A stretch of 64,000 bases of DNA, taken from assembly GCF_029767005.1 (NCBI RefSeq), contig NZ_JARUQR010000004.1, forward strand, positions 142,604 to 206,603. Direction: 5' to 3'. A program made the position numbers and the translations under genes. The notes below the pieces were generated by a model. That model saw only the letters and a program-made list of their open reading frames with translations, made no database searches and had not been told where the DNA came from. This DNA comes from Thiomicrorhabdus sp. ZW0627. Its GTDB lineage: Bacteria > Pseudomonadota > Gammaproteobacteria > Thiomicrospirales > Thiomicrospiraceae. Positions within the stretch are counted from its first letter, which is position 1. Every line of letters starts with the position of its first letter. Below are positions 18,342-26,040 of the stretch, in pieces.

Positions 18342-19115
18342 ATGACACAGCCTAACGCTATGAAATACAAAAAGCAGCTGGGAATTTCACTTTTGGAGAT
18401 TGTGATTGCCTTAGCCATACTGGGAGTTTTGACAACACAACTGGTCAAAGTTTCAGCCGTTTCAAGGGAGTATGACCAGCACAAAGAAGACATTACCGAA
18501 GTCACCCATGCAAAAAAATTGCTTTTGAGCTTCTTACAGACCAATGGTTACCTACCTTGCCCGGATACCGACAGTGATGGCTGGGAGAACCGTTCAGGAA
18601 ATCAATGCATTTCCGATTCCGGCAAACTACCGCATCTGATGCTTGGAATTTCCCTAAGCGACAATTCCGGCCAAACGCTTTACTACAAGGTCAATTCCGA
18701 AACGGTTACCGCCAACATCGACAACAACTTGTTTTCCGCAAGCTATTTCGGAATCGCAGCCTCTCCGCCTTTTGCGCTCAGCACACCTCCTACGGGAACT
18801 ACCGCCGGTTCAGGCAACCTAACGGTTTGTTCAGAAACGGAGACAACCGGCTGTAATGCCTCGAGCCCCAGCTCCGACCTATTAGAAGAGGCGGCCATTG
18901 CCGTTGTCGTCAACTTTGGCAAGAATAGCGACCAAACCTGGAGCTACATCAATAGCGGCAACCTAACCGCCCTTTCATTGGTTGAAAAGGAAAATGCGGA
19001 CGATGACAATTATTTCTGGCAATCGCCCGCCAACCAAGCGGATGACTCAATCGTCTGGATTACCGGCTACGAAGCGAAATATTCGCTACTCAAGTCGGAA
19101 CAAGGTATCAATTAA
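18342..19115 (+). CDS. Pilin-like protein B (type II/IV class), PCPD module
   Basis: A 257-residue prepilin-like protein. The leader ends at G14, followed by ISLLEIVIALAILGVL with Glu19 at +5, the standard substrate for prepilin peptidase. PCPDTDSDG lies at 72-80 followed by WENR. A later conserved segment (EEAAIAVVVNFGKN) and an end segment (DDSIVWITGYEAKYSLL) recur in the two genes that follow. It starts 15 bases after gene A. No cyclic-AMP, ATPase or secretin gene is nearby, so the assembly machine must be encoded elsewhere. Homology to GspI or GspH is only at the N-terminus. Confidence 0.75.
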   Translation: MTQPNAMKYKKQLGISLLEIVIALAILGVLTTQLVKVSAVSREYDQHKEDITEVTHAKKLLLSFLQTNGYLPCPDTDSDGWENRSGNQCISDSGKLPHLMLGISLSDNSGQTLYYKVNSETVTANIDNNLFSASYFGIAASPPFALSTPPTGTTAGSGNLTVCSETETTGCNASSPSSDLLEEAAIAVVVNFGKNSDQTWSYINSGNLTALSLVEKENADDDNYFWQSPANQADDSIVWITGYEAKYSLLKSEQGIN

Positions 19116-19128
19116 GGATCACGCGGAC

Positions 19129-20562
19129 ATGAAAAAAGCGCCTTCAAACTATTATTCAAATGGCTTCTCCCTGATTGAGCTTACCATTGTTTTAGCCATT
19201 ATCGCGCTCATCGGTGCCGGGTCTTTGATCTCCTATTCGGAATTTCATGACCATGCCAAATGGCAAGAGAGTCAGGCGAAACTGGCGGTGGTCAAAAAAG
19301 CCATCATCAAATTCACTCAAAAGAACAAATTTGTACCTTGCCCGGATACGAATCAGAATGGATTTGAAAACAGAACCTACACCAAGGGTAGAATTCCTGC
19401 CGTACCGGCGATTCCTGCTATTCCTGCGGTCCCGGGGACCGAAAGCCGTCCAACGATTCCAGCCATCCCGGCCATTCCGGCCCAAGCGGCCATCCCGAAT
19501 ATCGACGTCGGCACCTGCTCGGATTCCATCGGAACCGTCCCTTTTCAAATGCTCGGTCTAAGCAAGACTTCCATCGAAGACAGCTGGGGCAATCCAATTG
19601 TCTATGCAGTCGACCAAGGCGTCACGGACCCGGACTTGATGTTGGATTGTCCGCAAGATACGGCCTGCTTTTTCAATCGGGATCCGATTCCAAGCCTTCC
19701 GCCAAATAAAACCTATCCCGGCAGCGCACTGCCGGCGTTCGATTCATCCACCTTGCCGACAAAAACCCAGCTTGGCCCGAATAATTTACGTATCTGCTCG
19801 GACGCCGCCTGCTCGGACGTCGTTGCAACCGGCCAAGTCGCAATTCTCATAGCAAAAAATAAGAATGGAAACCTTGCTACAGATTTGGATGCCGATGAAT
19901 CCGACAATATCGATGGCGATAGAAACTATGTGGCCACCGATTATTCGCACTCTCCGAGTTATGACGATTTGGTTGTGGGCATTGGCGCCTACGAATTAAA
20001 ACTTCAAAACGACATGGAGACCTACGAAACCGTCAATACCATCAGCAGTAACAGCAACGCGACTTTAAAAACCGGGGAAAACGTGACGGATGTCGGCTCT
20101 GACAAAAGCATAGGAAATGTCGGGGACAACAACTCCTACAGTACCAATGTCACCACGGATATCTCTTCACAAACAATCGGTTTTGGCTCCGAGAATGCCG
20201 GAAAAACCGTTGTCATGACGTTGGACACGCTCGCGCAAGGAACCTGGGACCAACCCTCGCCCTCGCACAACTACACGAGCGACCAGGCCTTTATTGCCGC
20301 CAATGGCGAAATTAAAGAAACCATGGCATACGATTATCGAGCAGACGGCACAACAAGCTGGAGCGAATCGCATGAAGTCATATTCCAACTGGATGATAAC
20401 GGTGACGCCAACGTAGAATTTGCCGTCGCCACGACCGGTACCGACGAAACGGTCGACTTCACCAACATCCAATTGATTCTCTACGATACCCCACCGATGA
20501 TACCGAGTTTTCCGGGGGTTAAACCGATTGACGGCATCGACCAAACGCAAGGTTTACAATAA
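19129..20562 (+). CDS. Pilin-like protein C with PAIP repeats
   Basis: A 477-residue prepilin-like protein (leader to G12, then FSLIELTIVLAIIALIG, Glu17 at +5). PCPDTNQNG at 71-78 is followed by FENR, then a Pro-Ala-Ile-Pro repeat insert (about 89-124) found only in this member. The shared SIGTVPFQMLG and WGNPIVYAVD segments, a VAILIAKNKNG segment and DDLVVGIGAYELK come next. The last 190 residues form an extra Thr/Ser/Asp-rich domain that looks extracellular and beta-rich. The start ATG at 19129 has AAGGA 11 bases upstream, in preference to the longer frame beginning inside gene B. Confidence 0.72.
   Translation: MKKAPSNYYSNGFSLIELTIVLAIIALIGAGSLISYSEFHDHAKWQESQAKLAVVKKAIIKFTQKNKFVPCPDTNQNGFENRTYTKGRIPAVPAIPAIPAVPGTESRPTIPAIPAIPAQAAIPNIDVGTCSDSIGTVPFQMLGLSKTSIEDSWGNPIVYAVDQGVTDPDLMLDCPQDTACFFNRDPIPSLPPNKTYPGSALPAFDSSTLPTKTQLGPNNLRICSDAACSDVVATGQVAILIAKNKNGNLATDLDADESDNIDGDRNYVATDYSHSPSYDDLVVGIGAYELKLQNDMETYETVNTISSNSNATLKTGENVTDVGSDKSIGNVGDNNSYSTNVTTDISSQTIGFGSENAGKTVVMTLDTLAQGTWDQPSPSHNYTSDQAFIAANGEIKETMAYDYRADGTTSWSESHEVIFQLDDNGDANVEFAVATTGTDETVDFTNIQLILYDTPPMIPSFPGVKPIDGIDQTQGLQ
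19390..19500 (+). repeat. Imperfect tandem repeat encoding Pro-Ala-Ile-Pro
   Basis: A run of 9-base units of the form CCGGCGATT or CCTGCTATT encodes VPAIPAIPAVP and then TIPAIPAIPAQAAIP. It is confined to pilin-like gene C and probably forms a stiff or extended linker. Slippage at this site could change its length. Confidence 0.75.
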
Positions 20563-21980
20563 TGTACACGCATGAAAACAAACAGGCCTGTTGCAAAACT
20601 CAATTCGGATTCTCTCTGGTTGAGCTTATGATCGTGACGGTAATCATAGGCATTGCACTGATTGGCTTCTCCAATCAAACCGGACCTTTACGCCACGGCC
20701 AGAAAATCAAAGAATCGCAAAGTTCCTTACAAAACATCAAACAGGAAATCCTGGATTACGGGCGTGTTCATAAATACCTGCCGTGCCCGGATTCAGACAG
20801 CGATGGTTTAGAAAACCGTTCCGGCTTTGCCTGTTCAACCAGTGTCGGAACAGTACCCTATTTGGATCTGGGCATACAGAAACAAGAAACACAGGATAAC
20901 TGGAACAATGCGTTCCGTTATGCGGTCAACACCGATGTCACCGATGCCAACCTAATCTGTGACAAGCGCAGTTCTGCCAGCTTTTTCTGCAATCAGGGTG
21001 CCGATGTCACCCCTTGGTTCACATTGACAGACACCCCTCCGACCTCAAACAACCGGGGAAACGGTAACTATTACCTCTGCAATCAAAATACAACCACATG
21101 CAATGCTTCGACCGTTGCCAACAATACCAACACCGCCCTCAATACGGCGAGTGTCATCCTCGTGGCATACAATCAGGATGGTGAAGCCGCAGCGAGCCAT
21201 TGTGCACAGCAAAACGCCGCGTCAAAGGAAAATTGCGATACCGACCTGTACTACCATCAAGCAGCCGCCTCCAACCAAGGCAACCAATTCTTCGATGACA
21301 GCATCGTGGCCATCAGCGGTTATGAAATCAAGTCGTACATCCTTTCTCAAATGGTCAATTGGGATAGCTTCAACTCGACCACCACCTCTTCCGGTTTAAC
21401 AGCAACCTATGAAGATTTTGACATCACCGCCGACGATACCGTACCGGTCTCTAACAGCCCGGATACGCCGGATGTGATTCTGGTCAATCGAAATGTGGAA
21501 ACAAATTTAAATCTCGGCGGCGGCGATGATTATCTGGCGATTGGCAATAATGTCGGCACGGGTGCTCAGATCGATACCGGACAGGGCGATGACCAGCTTT
21601 ACATTGTAGGGCAAGCATTAGCCAATATCGACTTGGGCCGCGGCAACGATTCTTTTGTTTTAGGTACCGATTTGGTTGAAAACCTCAATGCGGATTGGGG
21701 CAACGATAAAGTGTGGATTCAAGGCAACGTCCTTTCGGGATCGAACCTCGACATGAATAAAGATGATGACGTGTTGTGGGTGGGGCTTCCGGGAAATGAC
21801 CTGACAGGCCAAATCAATGAAGACATCAATGGCGGTTCCGGTTATGACATCCTTGTACTGGAAAACACCACTAAAGCCCAATGGGACAGCGATTTAACCC
21901 TTCAAAGCCATGTTATCAACTTTGAGCTGGTGATGTTTAAGGCCGACCCGTCCGGCAATCGGGAATACGTTGTCTACTAA
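20562..21980 (+). CDS. Pilin-like protein D with RTX-like C-terminal repeats
   Basis: A 472-residue prepilin-like protein whose start overlaps the stop of gene C (TAATG). The leader ends at G16; FSLVELMIVTVIIGIALIGF follows with Glu21 at +5. PCPDSDSDG (74-82) with LENR, SVGTVPYLDLG, ILVAYNQDG and DDSIVAISGYEIK align with genes B and C. The last third (about residues 305-440) holds five or six units of roughly 20 residues with GGGDDYLAIG, GQGDDQLYIVG, GRGNDSFVLG, WGNDKVWIQG and SGYDILVLE, which resemble calcium-binding RTX nonapeptides. An RTX-like tail on a pilin-type protein is unusual. It may decorate a fibre tip. Confidence 0.73.
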   Translation: MYTHENKQACCKTQFGFSLVELMIVTVIIGIALIGFSNQTGPLRHGQKIKESQSSLQNIKQEILDYGRVHKYLPCPDSDSDGLENRSGFACSTSVGTVPYLDLGIQKQETQDNWNNAFRYAVNTDVTDANLICDKRSSASFFCNQGADVTPWFTLTDTPPTSNNRGNGNYYLCNQNTTTCNASTVANNTNTALNTASVILVAYNQDGEAAASHCAQQNAASKENCDTDLYYHQAAASNQGNQFFDDSIVAISGYEIKSYILSQMVNWDSFNSTTTSSGLTATYEDFDITADDTVPVSNSPDTPDVILVNRNVETNLNLGGGDDYLAIGNNVGTGAQIDTGQGDDQLYIVGQALANIDLGRGNDSFVLGTDLVENLNADWGNDKVWIQGNVLSGSNLDMNKDDDVLWVGLPGNDLTGQINEDINGGSGYDILVLENTTKAQWDSDLTLQSHVINFELVMFKADPSGNREYVVY

Positions 21981-22285
21981 CGGATCGTTGATTGATCAGA
22001 TTGCCTGACAAGCTCTTCTTTGAGAGGCCTTGATAACTGTTTGATCGCATACTCTCTCTGCAGGGCTTCCTGACGGCTAGCGGCGGTTTCTTTATAAACG
22101 AGTTCACAGGGGCGACGCGCTTGGGTATAGCGAGCACCGCCTTTGATCTCTCCATTATGCTGCCTTAAGCGGTTCTCCAAACGATTGGTGATGCCGCAGT
22201 ACAGGCTGTCGTCCGAACAGCGCAGCAAATAAACCCACCAGGCCTGTTCGGTTTTTTCGGTCGGTTCGGAATCAGACCTCGTCAC
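21977..22285 (-). CDS. GIY-YIG nuclease-superfamily protein (YhbQ/UPF0213-like)
   Basis: About 102 residues. The GIY-YIG core reads [18 protein letters not shown], with the second motif as YCG rather than YIG, followed by RLRQHN and ARYTQARRP as in the small stand-alone YhbQ-like family, whose role is not settled. I take the GTG at 22283-22285 as start, overlapping the last bases of moaC; a TTG at 22327 would extend further into moaC. The gene ends four bases into the stop region of the convergent pilin-like gene D. It contains a CAGGCCTG-TTCGG copy. Confidence 0.75.
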   Translation of the reverse strand: MTRSDSEPTEKTEQAWWVYLLRCSDDSLYCGITNRLENRLRQHNGEIKGGARYTQARRPCELVYKETAASRQEALQREYAIKQLSRPLKEELVRQSDQSTIR

Positions 22286-22769
22286 CCTGACGCACCCAAT
22301 GACCCGATTTCCCGCCTTTTTTCTCAAGCAACTGTACCTGATCGATGATCATGCCTTTGTCGACGGCTTTACACATATCGTATAAAGTCAAAGCCGCCGC
22401 ACTGGCCGCGGTCAAAGCTTCCATCTCAACACCCGTCTGACCGACCAGTTTGCAGATAGCCACGATTTCAACACAGCTTTTCTCGATATTTGGTGTCAAT
22501 TCGACTTTCACAGAAGTCAGCATCAGCGGATGGCACATCGGAATGATATCCGGCGTCTTCTTGGCCGCCATGATACCGGCAATACGCGCGGTTGCCATGA
22601 CATCGCCTTTTTTATGCTTGCCTTCGACAATCATCTCCAAGGTTTCCGGCAACATGCGAATCACGGCCATAGCACGCGCTTCACGCTCTGTATGCTGCTT
22701 ACAGCTGACATCGACCATGCGAGCCTGCCCTTTGGCGTCAAGGTGGGTTAATTTATTTTCTGTGGTCAT
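22272..22769 (-). CDS. moaC: Cyclic pyranopterin monophosphate synthase MoaC
   Basis: A 165-residue protein that, after MoaA, converts 3',8-cyclo-GTP to cyclic pyranopterin monophosphate, the first stable molybdenum-cofactor intermediate. Visible family motifs are [16 protein letters not shown] at the start, [23 protein letters not shown] in the middle and [20 protein letters not shown] near the end. It starts three bases after moeA ends, so the two are cotranscribed. Length is normal for the family. Confidence 0.96.
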   Translation of the reverse strand: MTTENKLTHLDAKGQARMVDVSCKQHTEREARAMAVIRMLPETLEMIVEGKHKKGDVMATARIAGIMAAKKTPDIIPMCHPLMLTSVKVELTPNIEKSCVEIVAICKLVGQTGVEMEALTAASAAALTLYDMCKAVDKGMIIDQVQLLEKKGGKSGHWVRQGDEV

Positions 22770-22772
22770 AAC

Positions 22773-23975
22773 TTACTCATTGATCGGGTTGAATGGATAA
22801 AACGCTACTTTATCACCTTTTTGGATAACCGTATCCTCAGGAATCACGACAAAGCCTTCCGCCCAGACGGTTGACGTCAACACACCGGAACCTTGGTTCG
22901 GATAAATATCGACATAGGTCTTTTGATTCTTGTTGACCAGTTTTGCGCGTGCAAATTCCCGTCTGAAGCCAGGCTTAGGCCATGCAAACATCGCTTCCAA
23001 CCAGATCGGCTTGGACTTCAATTCATTGGCACCCTGCATCTTCAACAGGTAAGGTCGTGCAAACAGATTGAATGTCGCAAATGCCGAAACCGGATTCCCT
23101 GGCAAGCCGATGAACGGTGTACCCTGAATGTCACCGTAAGCCAACGGTTTGCCAGGCTTCATCTTGACCTTCCACATATCCAGTGAACCCAACTGATCAA
23201 TGGCCGGCTTAATATGGTCTTCTTCACCCACTGAAACGCCACCGGTCGTCACGACGACATCGGCGATTGAAGCCGCCTGCTTCATTGCCTCAATGGTGGC
23301 TTCCAACGTATCTTCTACCTGACCCAAATCGATCAGTTCAAAGCCGAGCGCGGGAATCAAACCGGCCAGTACATAGCGGTTTGCATTAAAGATCTTGCCC
23401 GGCTGTGGCGCTTCACCCGGCTCCAGCAACTCGTCACCGGTTGTGAAGGTTGCAATCTTAAGCGGCTGGTAGACTTCAACTTCACCAATACCAATCGAGG
23501 TAATCAAGCCAAGGTCTTGAGGACGCAATTTATGACCGGCTTTCAGGATTTCATCACCTAATGCAATATCTTCACCCAATTTACGAATATTCTGGCCTGG
23601 GCGCGTCTTCTCACTCGTGATTTTGACCTGCTCACCATCTGCTTCCGTCTCTTCCTGCATTACCACGGCGTTCGCACCTTCCGGAATCGGTGCACCGGTG
23701 AAAATACGTGCGGCCGTACCCGCTTTAAGCGGTTGCGGCTGGGAACCGGCCGGGATACGCTGACTGACCGTCAGGGTCGAATTATGTTCTAGGTCATAAC
23801 TGTGCAAAGCGTAACCGTCCATCATGCTGTTATCATGCGGCGGTACGTTGACGTCGGAAACGATTCCTTTTGCCAGAACTCTTCCCAACGCTTCAAACAC
23901 AGGGATGGTTTCCGTCTTCTGTGTGGTTTCTACCTGACTAAGGAGGTAATGTAATGCTTCATCAAATGTCTTCAT
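22773..23975 (-). CDS. moeA: Molybdopterin molybdenumtransferase MoeA
   Basis: A 400-residue protein that inserts molybdate into adenylylated molybdopterin. Motifs seen: PPHDNSMMDGYAL, the ARIFTGAPIPEGANAVV segment, DVVVTTGGVSVGEED and PFIGLPGNPVSAF. I use the ATG at 23973-23975, the usual MoeA N-terminus (MKTFDEAL); the ORF extends four codons further. An intrinsic terminator ends only about 10 bases before this start, so expression seems to depend on read-through from moaADE. Confidence 0.95.
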   Translation of the reverse strand: MKTFDEALHYLLSQVETTQKTETIPVFEALGRVLAKGIVSDVNVPPHDNSMMDGYALHSYDLEHNSTLTVSQRIPAGSQPQPLKAGTAARIFTGAPIPEGANAVVMQEETEADGEQVKITSEKTRPGQNIRKLGEDIALGDEILKAGHKLRPQDLGLITSIGIGEVEVYQPLKIATFTTGDELLEPGEAPQPGKIFNANRYVLAGLIPALGFELIDLGQVEDTLEATIEAMKQAASIADVVVTTGGVSVGEEDHIKPAIDQLGSLDMWKVKMKPGKPLAYGDIQGTPFIGLPGNPVSAFATFNLFARPYLLKMQGANELKSKPIWLEAMFAWPKPGFRREFARAKLVNKNQKTYVDIYPNQGSGVLTSTVWAEGFVVIPEDTVIQKGDKVAFYPFNPINE

Positions 23976-23984
23976 AATCAATCT

Positions 23985-24010
23985 CAAAAAAATCCCCGCT
24001 ATTGCGGGGA
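23985..24010 (-). terminator. Intrinsic terminator between moaE and moeA
   Basis: On the minus strand TCCCCGC pairs with GCGGGGA around an AATA loop and is followed by seven T residues. It lies directly before the moeA ribosome-binding site (GAGATTG), so it behaves as an attenuator inside the molybdenum-cofactor gene set rather than an operon end. Confidence 0.8.
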
Positions 24011-24054
24011 AATGACAGAATTCGTTAAAAATTTAAATACGGTTTACCTATACG

Positions 24055-24519
24055 TTATTGCCAACGCTTTTCAGCGTCTTTATCGCTCAAACGCGCATCG
24101 ACCCAACGCTCTTCACCATCCGGTAAGGTCTCTTTTTTCCAGAACGGCGCGTTGGTTTTCAAATAATCCATAATGAAATGTGCGGCATAGAAAGCGTTTT
24201 CACGATGGCGGCTACTGACCGCGACCAGTACGATTTGATCGGTTGGATACATCTTTCCAATTCTATGAATAATTACGCTGGATTCCAACTCCCATCGTTC
24301 GTGCGCTTCCAGGCGAATCTTCTCTAAAGCCTTTTCAGTCATCCCCGGATAATGTTCTAATTCCAATACGGAAACATCATCGCCTTCGTTGATGTCACGT
24401 ACGGTTCCGACAAATGAAACCACCGCACCGATGTCGGTATGACCTTCACGAAGTTTGGCAACCTCGGTTGTCAGATCGAAATCTTCCTTTTGAACCTTAA
24501 TATAAGGATAGTTTGCCAT
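24055..24519 (-). CDS. moaE: Molybdopterin synthase catalytic subunit MoaE
   Basis: A 154-residue large subunit of molybdopterin synthase, which adds two sulfurs to cyclic pyranopterin using MoaD thiocarboxylate. Conserved segments: GAVVSFVGTVRD, LELEHYPGMTEKAL, IHRIGKMYP, VSSRHRENAFYA and the catalytic-lysine region APFWKKE. It starts six bases after moaD. Length and motif order are normal. Confidence 0.96.
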   Translation of the reverse strand: MANYPYIKVQKEDFDLTTEVAKLREGHTDIGAVVSFVGTVRDINEGDDVSVLELEHYPGMTEKALEKIRLEAHERWELESSVIIHRIGKMYPTDQIVLVAVSSRHRENAFYAAHFIMDYLKTNAPFWKKETLPDGEERWVDARLSDKDAEKRWQ

Positions 24520-24525
24520 CTAGCC

Positions 24526-24774
24526 TTAGCCTCCTGTTACCGGAGGAAAGAATGCAATTTCGTCTCCAGCACGGATTTCCGTCTGGCGGTTAGCAACATT
24601 GTGATTCACAGCGATCTGAAGGTTCTGATTATCCAATAATGCTTGCTTCCAGTTATCACCACGAGTCGCCAATTCTGAAATCAACGAATCAACGGTGTTA
24701 TGATTGGCCGGCATCTGTTCATTTGCCTTGCCTAACATTTCCCGAAAACTTGCGAAATAAAGTACGTTTACCAT
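24526..24774 (-). CDS. moaD: Molybdopterin synthase sulfur carrier MoaD
   Basis: An 82-residue ubiquitin-fold protein ending in the required Gly-Gly (FFPPVTGG), which is thiocarboxylated and donates sulfur to MoaE. AGAGGA lies eight bases before the ATG. It sits between moaA and moaE in the usual order. Confidence 0.95.
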   Translation of the reverse strand: MVNVLYFASFREMLGKANEQMPANHNTVDSLISELATRGDNWKQALLDNQNLQIAVNHNVANRQTEIRAGDEIAFFPPVTGG

Positions 24775-24833
24775 CGTTTTTATCCTCTACTGGACTGGAT
24801 ACCAAATAATTTGTTCTACTGGTCGGTTTGACA

Positions 24834-25835
24834 TTAACCGCCGAGCTGTACCATTTGTCTGAATTCGATATTGTGGACATTTTCATTAAAGAAATGTCTT
24901 TCCGGCTTCTTCAACATTGCATCGGTAATCAACTGTTCCAATTCTGCATCTGTAATGCCGTTTCTTAATGGCGTGCGCAGGTCAACCGAATCTTCCTGAC
25001 CCAAACACAACGCCAGTACACCGCGCGCCGTCAAACGCACACGGTTACAGGTTTCACAGAAATGTTGTGAAACTGCTGAAATCACACCGATCCGGGTATC
25101 GGTCCCTGCAATCTGGAAGTTACGAGACGGGCCGTCGTGTGTTTTACCGGAAGAAGGCAATAGATCTGTTCCAACATGTTTTTTAATACGTGCCAGTATC
25201 TTTTCTGCTGGATAGTGTTGATCCATCATACTCACGCCAGCCGGGCCAATCGGCATAGTTTCGATAAAGCGAACTTCAACGCCTTTCTCAAGTCCGTAAT
25301 CCACCATCGCCTCGATTTCGTCGTCATTGGTCCCTTTCATGACGACCATATTGAATTTGACCGGGCGCATGCCTACTTCCAATGCTTTGTCGACACCGGC
25401 TAACACCTTTTCCAGATTTCCACCTCGGGTTATCTTGTTAAAACGTTTCGGTTTCAATGAGTCGATTGAAATATTCACACGGCTGATACCGGCTTGATGC
25501 AACGCCAACGCTTCCCTTTCCAAGTGATGCGCATTGGTTGAAAGTGCAATGTCTTCCAACCCTTCATAGCTATTGATCTCTTCAACCAAAGAAGCCAGAT
25601 TTTTTCTAACCAATGGCTCTCCGCCTGTTAGACGAACTTTAGCCACACCCAGGTTAACGAACGCTTTTATGATTCTCGCCAATTCTTCATAAGATAGATA
25701 TTCGGTATGCTGGCCTTCTGGATGCACTCCTTGTTCCGGCATGCAATAACCGCATCGGTAGTTACATCTATCGGTAACCGAAACTCGTACATACTCGATT
25801 TTTCTGTTGAATGGGTCAATCAGTTCTTTTCTCAT
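24834..25835 (-). CDS. moaA: GTP 3',8-cyclase MoaA
   Basis: A 333-residue radical-SAM enzyme catalysing the first step of molybdopterin synthesis from GTP. The N-terminal cluster motif is CNYRCGYC, the C-terminal second cluster has FCETCNRVRLTARG with CLG downstream, and the protein ends in the catalytic Gly-Gly (MVQLGG). It is first of the moaA-moaD-moaE set. A ModE-type operator and a plausible promoter lie upstream at 25867-25921. The start codon lacks a strong Shine-Dalgarno sequence. Confidence 0.96.
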   Translation of the reverse strand: MRKELIDPFNRKIEYVRVSVTDRCNYRCGYCMPEQGVHPEGQHTEYLSYEELARIIKAFVNLGVAKVRLTGGEPLVRKNLASLVEEINSYEGLEDIALSTNAHHLEREALALHQAGISRVNISIDSLKPKRFNKITRGGNLEKVLAGVDKALEVGMRPVKFNMVVMKGTNDDEIEAMVDYGLEKGVEVRFIETMPIGPAGVSMMDQHYPAEKILARIKKHVGTDLLPSSGKTHDGPSRNFQIAGTDTRIGVISAVSQHFCETCNRVRLTARGVLALCLGQEDSVDLRTPLRNGITDAELEQLITDAMLKKPERHFFNENVHNIEFRQMVQLGG

Positions 25836-25866
25836 CAGCAGTTTTATCTCTATCTGTTTTGCCTAG

Positions 25867-25890
25867 CGTTATAGCCACGTGGGAATAACG
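25867..25890 (-). promoter_or_regulatory. ModE-type operator upstream of moaA
   Basis: The 24-base element is CGTTAT-N12-ATAACG, extended by one G/C on each side, with CCACGTGG at its centre. The end sequences and spacing match the E. coli modA operator bound by the molybdate sensor ModE, as I recall it. A -10-like TAAAAT (25892-25897 on the minus strand) and a TTGAAT -35 (25916-25921) lie just upstream, so a bound protein would cover the transcription start. Operator identity is inferred. Confidence 0.65.
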
Positions 25891-25991
25891 CATTTTACAC
25901 GAATAAAGCATTAGAATTCAATAATATATTTCGAAATAAAGGCAAAAAATTTACAGCGGAGAAAAAGATTTATTTTCAGCTGTTCAAAACG

Positions 25992-26020
25992 AAAAAAGCC
26001 CGCATAAAGCGGGCTTTTTA
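25992..26020. terminator. Terminator downstream of soxD
   Basis: AAAAAGCCCGC, an ATAAA loop and GCGGGCTTTTT make a strong, symmetrical terminator. It separates the soxCD transcript from moaA. Confidence 0.9.
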
Positions 26021-26040
26021 ACAACGATGTAATCGGATGA

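Noticed and set aside
19390..19500. CRISPR-like repeats in the pilin-like region
   Set aside because: The repeats are 9-base, in frame and encode Pro-Ala-Ile-Pro; there are no spacers.
25836..26040. Molybdenum-cofactor riboswitch before moaA
   Set aside because: The space is too short and no multi-stem pattern of that riboswitch is seen; a ModE-type operator explains the dyad better.
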